Made by a program: the position numbers and the translations under genes. The notes under the pieces are model-generated. The model was given only the letters and a program-made list of their open reading frames with translations. It ran no database searches and was not told the origin of the DNA. A DNA stretch of 64,000 nt from Mayamaea pseudoterrestris (taxonomy: Eukaryota; Bacillariophyta; Bacillariophyceae; Sellaphorales; Sellaphoraceae). This document shows positions 52,704 to 62,937 of the stretch, in pieces. Location of the stretch: assembly GCA_027923505.1 (NCBI GenBank), contig BROI01000006.1:496001-560000 (forward strand), read 5' to 3'. Position 1 is the stretch's first letter. The number at the start of each line of letters is the position of its first letter.

Positions 52704-54653
52704 ATGGATTCAAAAAATGCCCAAAAGCAGCAACTACTTCCCGATGTAACGACAGGAAGCAGCAGCATAAGCAGCAGCACTGATGAAACAATTTTGGAAC
52801 TTGCTCAACAACATCCACTCGCTTTGTCGTCGTCATCATCAACAACGAACCTTTACTTCAGTTACGGAACGGCAGGCTTTCGCTACAAGGCTGACATTTT
52901 AAATGGTGTCATGCTGCGAGTGGGCATGGCGGCGGCACTCTTGCCGACGCTCGAGTCTACTTGCCAAATTGGAGTCATGGTGACGGCTTCCCACAATGAT
53001 GAGGTAATACATTAAAAAGAACGAGACTGTAGTGAATTGCAGATTAGAACTTGCTCTAATTTAGTTACGCTTCGAACATGGAGCCGATGAATCACGATAG
53101 CCTTCGGTTGATGAGTTGTTAAGAATAACTTCTCACAACGTGTTTGTTGCCCATTTTCGTCACAGTCATATAATGGCGTCAAATACTCGGCAGCTGATGG
53201 AGGCATGATTGGACCTGACGACGAAGCCTTGGCGGTGGAGATTGTGAATGCACCGAGTCCAGCTGAACTGATAAAACTGATTCGACAGAAACAGCAACAA
53301 TCTACAATTACTGCATCTACCATTCACATTGGCCGCGACACTCGGTCCCACTCGCTACGATTCTCAGAACTAGTCGTTCAAGGCGCTCTGGCGGTGAATC
53401 CCGCACTGAAAATTGTCAATCATGGCGTGGTGACAACGCCCATGCTGCACCACGCGGTCATGCACGCCAATGGGGCGTTTGCATTGCCGGCATTGATTCC
53501 GCCCCGACGAAACGTCATTGGATATTTGCAGCTCCTGGCGCACTCTTACGTTGCACTGCTCAGTACTGCTGGAGACTGTAGCAACGAGACTGCATCATTG
53601 CGACGGCCGCAGCTAACGGTGGACAGCGCCTGTGGCGTTGGTTACGCCGCTCTGCAAGGGCTTTGTGAGTGCTTGCAATCGCTGGGTTGTTTGGACGCTC
53701 AGCGATTCGTTGCCGTTAATCCACCGGGTGCTGGCCCATTGAACCATGGATGCGGTTCGGAGCATGTTCAAAAATCGTTGGAACCGCCCATTGTCTATGG
53801 TGCCACTTCTGCTGACAATGGTCACACGAATCTTGGCGCATACTGCTGCTCATTCGATGGAGACGCCGACCGCATTGTCTTTTACTCGCGCGAGCAGCCA
53901 TCCATGTACTTGTTGGATGGCGACAAGATGGCCACGCTCATTTGCGCGTTTCTCCGCGAGCAGCTCGACGTTTTGCAGGCGCCCATTCGACTGGGTGTCG
54001 TGCAGACGGCGTATGCCAATGGAGCGTCTACTGACTATTTACGAAAATTTCTGGGAGAAGAGTCGGTCGCGATTGCCAAGACGGGTGTCAAGTATGTTCA
54101 TGCGTCGGCTCATCAATTTGATATTGGCGTTTACTTTGAAGCTAATGGGCACGGAACAGTTGTATTTGGTCAAGCCTTTTACGATTATGTGGCAACTTGC
54201 AAACCGCGAACTTCAGCGGCGAGAATAGCGTTGGCGAGGTTGCGTGTTTTGCCAAGCATGGTGAATCAAGCCGTGGGAGATGCGCTTTCGGATATGCTGC
54301 TGATTGACGCCATCTTGTGTTTACAAAACATGTCGATTGGGGATTGGAACGCCATGTACTCGGATCTGCCATCTCGTCAACTTAAAGTACTGGTCAAGGA
54401 TCGGTCCATTATAAAAGTGAATGAAAACGAAACGAAATGCCTTGAGCCGCCGCAGGTCCAGGATGAACTTGACAGGGCAATGCGTATGGTTCGAGGCCGA
54501 GCATTCGTTCGACCGAGTGGAACGGAAGATGTCGTCCGAGTGTATGCCGAAGCGCCGACGCGGGAGGCTGCGGATGAGCTGGCAAAGATTGCGGCTCAAA
54601 TCGTTGATCGGCTTTGTGGTGGAGAAGGAAGTGCGCTTGGAAGTAAATTGTGA
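52704..54653 (+). CDS. PGM3: Phosphoacetylglucosamine mutase
   Basis: Exons 52704-53003 and 53166-54653, with a 162-base phase-0 intron, encode 595 residues (animal PGM3/AGM1 is about 540). Landmarks are FSYGTAGFRYKAD, the phosphoserine loop VTASHN near residue 94-98, NGVKYSAADGGM after the splice, the metal loop DGDADRIVFY near 331, the sugar-binding FEANGHGTVVFG, and the phosphate-binding RPSGTEDVVRVYAEA near 548. It interconverts GlcNAc-6-P and GlcNAc-1-P in the cytosol, the step before UDP-GlcNAc. That precursor feeds N-glycans, GPI anchors and chitin, which some diatoms make. The ATG at 52704 is preferred. An upstream ATG at 52635 would add a hydrophobic leader not expected for this cytosolic enzyme. 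A Ser-rich N-terminal extension is lineage-specific. Confidence 0.92.
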
Positions 54654-54755
54654 TGTTAATTGTATGTTGGTGCATCATGCTTGGAGCGTATCATTTCTGC
54701 ATCTCAGCTGGTCAGAAAGGCACTCGAAGTAGCCTCTGGCAGTGGGAAGCGCTGA

Positions 54756-57700
54756 TTATAGTTCCATGTCCTGGTGCATGAATTCCAGAATGTCGGTAAA
54801 TACTATGCAAGAAAAAGGCATATGTGAGATCTAAACACAAATTTAAGCGAGACAAGGCTTCGAAGTAACTTACCGGCTGCCAGAATGTCGTAATTTCTAT
54901 TATTGTTACATGCGAAAAACAGGATGATGAGCATATCGGTATCGACAAAGCAAAAAATAATTTCTCCTCTAGGACATTACGCACCGAGTCGTTTCTTTAT
55001 GCTCGACTTGAATGGCTTCTATGACTGTTGTTGTGTACTCTATTCCAGTAGTCCTGCTCGTCCCAGTGTTGTGATACCGAATCATCTCTGGCTTGTACAT
55101 TGTTCCGTGAGGATGAGATGTTCCAGTGTCACTTGACTCCTCGATTTTCTTCTCTTTCAACGGTGCAACCTCGCGTTTGGGTGGCGGGCCCTGGAGCCAC
55201 TCTACGGCCCCTTGCGGACGATGACTGATCTTTATATCATCTAGCGGGCTTGAGAGACCTTCACCGCTGTGCGAGTACCTCAGTGCGCGAGAAGCATGCA
55301 GAAGCCAGGTGTGTGCCCAGGCCAAAGAAAGGTAAGGGACACTACCGTCTCCGCTATGCGGTAAACTGCCTTGTCTTCGGTTTGTTCTTTTGCGCTTCTT
55401 CCCGAACAAATCAAATCCTTTGGCAGTGTCCATTCGTTCGTCTTCGAGTTGACCAGCAGCTAGCTCAGTCGTGATGCCTGTCAATCGCGGAATACTATGC
55501 TCCTCTTTCTCGCCATTCCTGTCAAGGTTTTCGCTTTTCTTGTACTCGTAGGCCACCTCCGTCGATACGTCGACACCATACGCCAGGATAACGTGCTTGA
55601 TAATCGGGCGCTCCCACGTTCTGTTTAAAAAGTGCTTCACTTTGCCATCCCAAAACGATTCCTTGAGCTGCTCTTGTTTGATTTTCAGCGGCTCGTCCTT
55701 TTCTTTGAAAATGTTATTAAGACTAGTAAAAATGTTGCCAGTTTGCACGTCCTTTGCGCCGAAGGGAATCGTTTCGTTCACCGCACACGGAGCCTTTTCT
55801 TTCTCCTTGCAATATTCGCGCGTGACTGAAACCATTGGGAAATCGGAGTCCCAGTCTCGTCGCTCCTTAAGGAGAACCCTCAGCGCAGGACTATATAAAA
55901 CGAAAAAAGCAGGATGAGCAAAAAAAATTCGACAAAATGCGGATGTGCACGCACTACATCATTCTGACATTGACGTACTAATGCTCCCATGGATCACCAT
56001 CAGGCAATGTCTGGTTGTCGTCCAACAATGGACCGAACTCTACTTCGGTAAATATGTCATCGAGGCAAGCTAATTTCGCGTCCGACTGCTTCTCGGAGGA
56101 ATTTTCATCAGTTGGCTCTTCGTCCCATCTCTCGGTATCCCATGAGTCGCAGAAGGCTGCCTTTGTTGATACTGGGTTCACAGTATGCGTTGATCCAAAG
56201 GTTATTTCCATTCCCCGGGCGTCCTCATCGGTTAATGGAAGACCCATACTCTCGCCGCTTATTACAGCACGCAAAGGATTGACAGCCCCGAGCATTGGAG
56301 CAGCAAGGCCGACATAGCTCCAGATATGCTTCTCTACCCATTCGAAAAACATGTCAGTTCCTTCCAGTTGCGCAAGTTCCCATAGCTTTTCGTGTCGCTG
56401 TATAGGTTTCCCATCCTTCATCTCACTGTTCGCCACCGAGGACCACCACTGATCCACGCCATCCATCCAATTGGGCAGAATGGACGTTATGCCTTCCAAC
56501 GTTGATGAAGGGCTTGAAGTCGCTTCCGCAGCCTTCCTCCGTGCTTTTGCTCTACGTTTTGCCTGTCGAATATAGCGAGCATAAGCTTCCTCCTTGAGTT
56601 GCTCTCTCATCCACTCCAAGAAATAACGAAAGACCAAATTTCCCATGCTGTGAGCCACCATGATGCCCGGCTTTCCGTTGCTTTCCACGGCAGCCTCAAT
56701 GCGTCGCCTCGTGAGAGTCAAGAATCCATCGCGCTCCTCCAATTTGTCGGGACTGAGGCGCCAGTCGTATGGCAGACCAACTGTGTGAACGTACAATTGT
56801 CTGTAAAGCGGACTGTCTCAAAATAACAAACCGATCCTGACACACACCCGATGCGCATTTTGCTTACCAATATTTGTAACATCATAGCCCAAATTATCCG
56901 CCAACCACTGTATCAGCCAGGCATACACTGTATTCGTCCCGCCAATAAGCATATTGCTTCCAATGCCGCCTGGACTCAGACTCGAAATCGCATCCAGTCC
57001 TTCATCCGGCCGCAGCTTGCAGCCTGTCGTGACATCGTCCGTATCACTTTGGTTCCATCCGAGACGCAAACATTCCCGAAAGCAGTCGATTGATATGGAC
57101 GACATTTGCAGCACCAAATTAATGTTGAGCCATACATAGTCTTGGACCTTAATGTCGCTCAGCAACGGATGCTGCGGACAAGCTTTGAATCGCCACGCGA
57201 CAAGTCGCGTCGATGCCAAGCCTGGCAGTAGAAAAATGGGCGGTCGCTTGTTTCGTTTTGATGATTGTTGCTCATGTGGCGGTTGCTGCTGCTGCTTCTC
57301 CTCTCCGTTTGGTTTTTGCGAAACTCCACTGCCCGAGCGACGAAGGGTTTCTCGCATGTGCAGTATCGACGAGTCCGATCCCCAATGCTTGTCCACAAAG
57401 AGCGACGAAGAGCATTGCCCCTTGTTTCGATTGTCTGGATCGTTTCCTCCGTAGCTGCACGTGGCGTCTATTGTTGCAGCATCAAGGGTAGAGATTGGCG
57501 GCTCGTAACAAGTGGCATCCTCTGAGGTTGTACAGTCTGGATCGGCTTGGACAGGATCATACAAGCTGTCTTGTTGATCGTCCGTGAGGATTGTGAATGC
57601 AGATGATGCTTTCGAATCTTTCTCTAGATTTGAAGGATCTGATGCATCTTTCGATGCAGCGTCGACATTGTTGTCAGCCATGACATCTACGCCAGCACCA

Positions 57701-57810
57701 TGGAAAGATAAGAGAGCATACAGATGAAAAATGACCAGCGAATACGGTATAAAATTGGCTACTCGGCCTAGCCTTCTTCTTCGGTTGAAACATCTCAGTG
57801 ACAGCGGCAT
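54756..57810 (-). CDS. PDAT: Phospholipid:diacylglycerol acyltransferase (PDAT, LCAT-like)
   Basis: Five exons, 57810-56868, 56816-55979, 55890-54985, 54896-54874 (23 bases) and 54802-54756, encode 918 residues. The first intron is only 51 bases. A signal anchor near residues 21-38 (core IPYSLVIFHLYALLSF) precedes a disordered acidic stem. The LCAT/PDAT fold follows: FLLPGLASTRLVAWRFKACP, the nucleophile motif VAHSMGNLVFRYF, VGLAAPMLGAVNPLRAVISG, the Asp region SGDGSVPYLSLAWAHTW, and a His in VEHKETTRNYDILA that completes a Ser-Asp-His triad. Large inserts, including a basic one after the nucleophile helix (about 75 residues, RRAKARRKAAEA), make it longer than plant PDAT. It transfers an acyl chain from a phospholipid to diacylglycerol at the ER, making triacylglycerol. 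A pure LCAT-like phospholipase is the alternative. Confidence 0.88.
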
Positions 57811-58449
57811 GGTTCTTCGTGGTCAACTGGCATTCACACCTCTGTCAGATGGGTCGTCAAAAATCGTCGGCACTTGGCAAGATCCGATTTTCAACTGGAC
57901 GAGAGAAACAATGATTGCTGTAGATAGAAACGGCAAGACCAGGGTTTGATAAACAATTCAATTTAAGACGGGATCAACGATTGGAGCTCAGCACAAATGA
58001 TCGGCAGGCCAAAATGTGAGTGATGACAGTCAATTCAATCGTGCGTATGCAGCTTAGTTGTAGCAGAATGTCGTCCCATTGGATGAACGACGGCTGATGT
58101 GGCGCAGTGGTAACGCATTTGACTTGTAATCAAAAGATCCCGAGTTCAATCCTCGGCATCAGCTTTGTTATTCTTTTTGCTACCGGAAGTGATTATTGTT
58201 TTTGCCGTGCTACAGTAAGAAATGACAGTCACCCAATGACTTTTTAAGCTATGATGGCAGTGACTTGTTACATAACGTTCAATCTGCACTTTCGTGGGAG
58301 TGACTTGACTCGAGTAAAACTTATAGCGGCGAATATTTTAAGTCCGCAATATACATTGTTGTCGCCGAGCGCATATGGTTATTTGCTCGGCAGTCGTTGT
58401 CATATAATCGTGATAGTACAACACAGTGTCTTTTCTATAAGGCCGCGTC
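57811..58449. other. Intergenic region holding tRNA-Thr
   Basis: Between the PDAT start and the 3' end of the protease gene lie 639 bases. The tRNA gene occupies 58093-58163, and a T-run at 58174-58178 fits a polymerase III terminator. The remainder shows no gene or repeat. Confidence 0.55.
58093..58163 (+). tRNA. trnT-UGU: tRNA-Thr (anticodon UGU)
   Basis: These 71 bases fold as a cloverleaf. GCTGATG (58093-58099) pairs with CATCAGC (58157-58163) as acceptor stem. The D arm is GCGCAGTGGTAACGC, a variant with a three-pair core. The anticodon stem TTTGA/TCAAA encloses loop CTTGTAA with anticodon TGT, and the T arm CCGAG-TTCAATC-CTCGG is perfect. The anticodon reads threonine ACA. There is no intron, and CCA is not encoded, as expected for a nuclear gene. 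A- and B-box sequences are intact and a TTTTT terminator follows at 58174-58178. Confidence 0.95.
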
Positions 58450-61034
58450 CTACCACCGTATGCTTGCACCAGCCTTAATTTCTTCCTCCGAAGGTGTATT
58501 GGCAATGGCCATGCTGCCACTGACGCCGCTTCCGTCAGCTCGCTCCACCGAACTACCCTTGGCCATGATGCGGTCATACTTCTTGTCGCTCGCCAACAGC
58601 TTGATGGTTGCCTGAACCTGCTCGTCCGTCTTGATGAGACGCTCAATCAGCATGCTTTCCGGAACGTATCGCGCTAAAATGCTTTGCGTAATGTCTTCCT
58701 TAATATCGCTTCGATATCGTTCAAAGTCCTTTTGAATCTCGCGTACAATGTTAGCCTGAAGCTGCTCTACGCCCTTTTCGGAACCCTTGTACCCACTCTT
58801 CTTGAGTGCCCTTTTTAGGTCGGCGAGCGACTTGCTATAAATCGCCTCAAGCTCGAGCTCGCCAGATTGTTGCTTCTTATTTACAAATGCTTGAAAGCTC
58901 TTGTACGTATCCTCGTCAATTTTAAACTGATGACCTGTCAGTTCATTATTCTTGCACCATTCTGCGGCAAAATCGTTCAAGACACCTGATCGCAACAACG
59001 TAACTTCCAGGGCTGAAGCCTTGGGCGCTTGAACTTTATAGTCAGCTTCCACTCCGCCGCCGTCTTTCACAATGCGTCCAGCCTTGGTGTAAAACGTTTG
59101 ACGGTCATTTTCGCGGACCTTTGTTTCAGTATATCCAGCGTCTTCAGCTCCCAAGCCTCCCCCTTCTTTATAGGTAATTCCTTGTATGCACCGACCACTG
59201 GGAGTGTAATACTTGGCAACTGTAAACTTTAGCGAAGTTCCAAACGGCAGCTCCTCAACATTCTGCACTAGACCCTTGCCAAACGTACGATCTGCACCAA
59301 CAATAACGCCACGATCCAAATCCTGAACAGCTCCAGATACAATCTCAGCAGCAGACGCGGTCCCTCCATTGACCAAAACAGCAAGCTTGGTGCTTGGATC
59401 AAGTATCGGATCCACCCGAGACCTGTAAATGACACCAGGAAAGCCGCGTCCTCGAGCTGCCACAATGTCGCTGCCCTTGGGAACGAGCTGTGACGCGACA
59501 TCGACGGCAGATGTCAAGAGTCCGCCCGGATTACCACGCAAATCAAGAATAATGCCCTGCAGCGACTGCTTGCCATTGGTGGCGTCCTCGGCGGAGCGTT
59601 GCAAGTGGGCAATGGCTTGGCGCATTTGTCGTCCAGCATCGGAAGTAAAACCCGATAACTGCACGTAGCCAATGCCATCTTTTGGATCTCCTACCAAAGT
59701 AGCAAGCTTTACGTCCCTGTTGAAGTAATACTTCTTAGAAAATGACTTGTCCGCAAGCTATGCAACATTCAAAACACTTCTTACTCACCTTGTTCGAACA
59801 ACTGTCCGCGGCATGGAAATTGTCTGCACTCCATCAACGCCAACCCGCTCAAATCCAATCGTCACCGTCGTACCCGGCACACCGCGCAGCATGTTTCGAA
59901 CACTCTCCACAGTCGCGTCGGGGCCTACAGGCATGTCGTCCACTGCAACAAGCTTGTCACCAACTCGCAAGCCGTAATCAAAAGCGTAGCCCTCAAACGC
60001 AGAAACAACGCGAATGCCTCGTTCCTGAGCCTTGGCCATGACGTTGCGGAGTTTATCGTCAGTGTCGTCGGCATCCGACTCGCTCGATATTTCGTCCGTT
60101 GATCCGTCATCGTTTGTTTGCATGGAAACATCCTTACTACTGCCGCTGCCACCTGCACTACTCTTTTCTTGAAAGCTCTTGACCTTTTCCATAGTCTTGG
60201 CATCCGTCCCCGAAATGACCAAACCGACTCCCGCGTATTTCCCTTCAATACTTTCCGCCATGTCCGACGCCTCCTGCGCACCCTCAAACTCCGTGTACGG
60301 ATCGAGCGATCGTAACATGGCCGACACTCCCGTTTCAAACAGCTTGTTGGCATCCACTTCATCCACATAGGCCGACTGCAGGTCGTTGAGTATGGTTTCA
60401 AACAAGGTTACGGGCTGACTCGACGTTTCCACCTGACTGTAAATGGGCACCAAAATGGCCGTCATGGCAATGAAGGCGCCGGCGCAAAAGCTCAGCAGCA
60501 CCACTTGAAACTGCTTGAGCTTGTCGCCAACGAGTTGGAGCGTGTGTTTGGCGGATTTTGAAATATTCAAGTGGTCCAGAAACGTTGTCGCATTTTTCGA
60601 CGAGTCGATACTTGCTGCTGCGTCGTCCGGCTCATTGCTCTGTTCCTCGGGTGGTTGCTCCGCATCTCCAAGCTGCCACGAGTGTCGTCGCTGAGCAGAG
60701 CCTTCTGGTTGTAATCGAGTAGGTTTCCATGAACGAATTCTGCAAAACAAGTCGGGTTTTGGAGCAAAAAGTGAGTGACTTTACTGCACGCGAAGCGCGA
60801 GTAGCATCGATAAACTCGTATGCATGGAACTTACAAGTCACGTTTTCGTCGTCGTCGTCCACCATGCTGCTGCATGCAGAGACTTGTCGTCGTCGTCTGC
60901 CATGGTTGATTCGATAAAGACTGAAACGGAGACAGTTTGTAAACTGCAGCATGCGACACCAAGGCATTGGTCGATGGATTCAGAGCTGCGAGTAGGACGA
61001 ATAAAAAGACTTGAAGCTTCATTGTCATTACCAT
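58450..61034 (-). CDS. CTPA: C-terminal processing peptidase (CtpA-like), probably plastid/thylakoid
   Basis: Exons 61034-60835, 60739-59789 and 59716-58450 encode 805 residues. The N-terminus has a signal-peptide-like core (LQVFLFVLLAAL) ending STNALVSHA, followed by an acid-free, Ser/Thr/Arg-rich stretch. This is the bipartite layout of diatom plastid import. A single membrane helix (VVLLSFCAGAFIAMTAILVP) lies near residue 150. DPYTEFEGAQEASDMAESIE begins the protease. A PDZ domain carries a ~50-residue Ser/Asp/Glu-rich insert. The S41 core has LDLRGNPGGLL, then VNGGTASAAE with the catalytic Ser near 503, and FGKGLVQ with the catalytic Lys near 529. CtpA trims the D1 protein of photosystem II. 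A helical C-terminal extension of about 200 residues is longer than usual. Plastid location is inferred from the leader. Confidence 0.9.
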
Positions 61035-61396
61035 ATTCCACTATTGAAACAAGCTACTTCTATATGCTGCAATGCGTCTCGTTCTTCCTCGCTTTGGGCG
61101 AGAACAAGCGGCGGCAATGCAGCTTGTCAAGTTGTTCCGCCAGCGTGTCGCTGCCGAAGAACTTTTTTGACGTCGTGGCGTGAACGAGTACCGCTACGAA
61201 TGTGTGTCACACTTTTAGCTATTGTGTTTCGTCCGAATATGTATCATCATACTGTAACGATGACTTCTTGTTGGTTGTTCGTTAGACGGTTGGCAAGTAC
61301 CCCCTTGCACTTCACAACCAGTATTGATGAGATTCGAAATCATGCAAAAAATGTGTACATTATTTATATATAAAAGGTAGAAACCTTGGATTCAAA
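61035..61396. other. Intergenic region between protease and RING genes
   Basis: These 362 bases lie upstream of the protease gene and downstream of the RING gene on the same strand. They are A/T-rich at 61330-61380. No gene or RNA is seen. Confidence 0.45.
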
Positions 61397-62560
61397 TCAC
61401 CGCAACGACCGCTTCGTCCGTCGCTTCTTGGTAACGTCAATGTACTCCTGTCGACAGGTGGGACAGGTTGGACGACGAAGCAGCCAGTCTGTGATGCAGT
61501 CCACGTGAAAGGCGTGCTTGCACTGCTCATTCTTGGACCATGCGACGACTTGGCCCGCTTCGTACTCGGCCAAGCAAATGTCGCAAATGAAACCATGCTG
61601 CACTGTCGAGCAAGTTTCGGTTTCGTCATTCTCATTACTAATGTCATGTTCAGCATCTCCACTGGCGGCAGTCCGAGCCGCGCCAGCTTGTTGCTGCGGT
61701 GGCGCAACGTTTAAGAATGCTTCAACGCTGCTCGCATCTGGTGCAGCCAATGGAACTGTTGAAACCATTGCCTTTGTGTTCGTCGCATTGCAAGTTTCGG
61801 CATTATTCTCGATATCAGCAGCAGTAGTAGTAGCAGCAGTAGTCGCTTCCAATACCTTTATTTCGTCCATGGAGAGTGGTTTGGAGAACAAGAGGCAATG
61901 ACACTGTTCGTTTCGTTCTTCGTCGTCGCCGTTGTCATGCTGCTGCAGCATGCACCAGTAGACGGGTCCATCAACGAGTTGATTGTTCAAAACGTTGACT
62001 GCTCCTTGTGCATTTGCAGCTGCTGCGTGAACGATTCCTTCACACTGCCGCTTTAACAATCGATCGTACACTTGCTCACGCTTCAGTCCAGTCGAAGGCT
62101 CCCTTTTGCAGCAGCAGTACCAGCATACAAACAGAATCACAAAGCAAGTATACAGCAGCAGATAAGGCCAATACATGAACAGGAGAACTGGAAGCAATAC
62201 GAGAAACGCAATGAACACCAAGCAGTAACCGACAAGGCGCACCAAGCAATTGTTTCGAACAGTATAATGATGTTGAGCTTGTCGTCGATTTACTAATGAT
62301 GGAGCGTCCGAAAGCGATCTGCGGGACAAGGGTTGAGAAGGAGGAGACGCAACTGATTGATTTGTTGCAGTGTTACTACAAGTTCTGGTAGTAGTTTCAG
62401 TAGCAGTAGCAGTGGAATGTAGTGGCAGCTGCGTGGAAGATGATGATGCACCAATCGCCGGCGGACAAATAATGTTTTCGGAAAAAGCCAAGGGAGCTAG
62501 TTTATCAGATGCCGCCGCCGCCTCTGCCGGCAAGCATCCACTCTCAGTGCTGCTACTCAT
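61397..62560 (-). CDS. Membrane-anchored RING-H2 ubiquitin ligase
   Basis: This is a 387-residue single-exon protein. A Ser/Thr-rich cytosolic N-terminus precedes a long hydrophobic region at about residues 105-150 (GYCLVFIAFLVLLPVLLFMY and LLLYTCFVILFVCWYC), likely two membrane helices. A variable linker rich in Ala, Thr and Gln follows. The RING-H2 finger is close to the C-terminus, about 322-372: CDICLAEYEAGQVVAWSKNE, then CKHAFHVDCITDWLLRRPTC, then PTCRQEY. It has the C3H2C3 pattern with the Pro-Thr-Cys pair typical of E2-binding RINGs. A basic tail (KKRRTKRSLR) ends the protein. Proteins of this layout (ATL/RNF13-like) ubiquitinate membrane or secretory-pathway targets. The substrate is unknown. 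It is divergent from the gene at 62938. Confidence 0.88.
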   Translation of the reverse strand: MSSSTESGCLPAEAAAASDKLAPLAFSENIICPPAIGASSSSTQLPLHSTATATETTTRTCSNTATNQSVASPPSQPLSRRSLSDAPSLVNRRQAQHHYTVRNNCLVRLVGYCLVFIAFLVLLPVLLFMYWPYLLLYTCFVILFVCWYCCCKREPSTGLKREQVYDRLLKRQCEGIVHAAAANAQGAVNVLNNQLVDGPVYWCMLQQHDNGDDEERNEQCHCLLFSKPLSMDEIKVLEATTAATTTAADIENNAETCNATNTKAMVSTVPLAAPDASSVEAFLNVAPPQQQAGAARTAASGDAEHDISNENDETETCSTVQHGFICDICLAEYEAGQVVAWSKNEQCKHAFHVDCITDWLLRRPTCPTCRQEYIDVTKKRRTKRSLR

Positions 62561-62937
62561 TGTATTTGTCTTGAGGAGTCAATTCGCAAGTCGATTCTCT
62601 CCATGGAGCGAAACGAATTCTCGTTCGATGAGTTTTTTCATAACCGCTCCGACACCTGAACGAGTACCAGTGCGTCGCAAGACCTAGTCGTAGAAATGGC
62701 GCGCCTTGTTCGCTTTTCCTCAAAACACTCCGCGTTGCCACAGACACGGCCATCAACAAAAGAGCTGATTAAATTGAGATACAAATCTAAACTTTCAAAG
62801 GAGAGAGGCAAAGCATTTTCGACGAACGACTGCAGCAACAAAGAGTGACGTTCACAGAGACAAGTGACTGATCCAGATAGCGACAGATTTTCGGAAGATC
62901 CATCAGCTTTTTGCCCCTATCGTATTCTACGTCAAGC
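62561..62937. other. Divergent intergenic region
   Basis: These 377 bases lie between divergent genes and contain a GGCGCGCC palindrome near 62697. It is a likely shared promoter. No gene or RNA is recognised. Confidence 0.45.
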
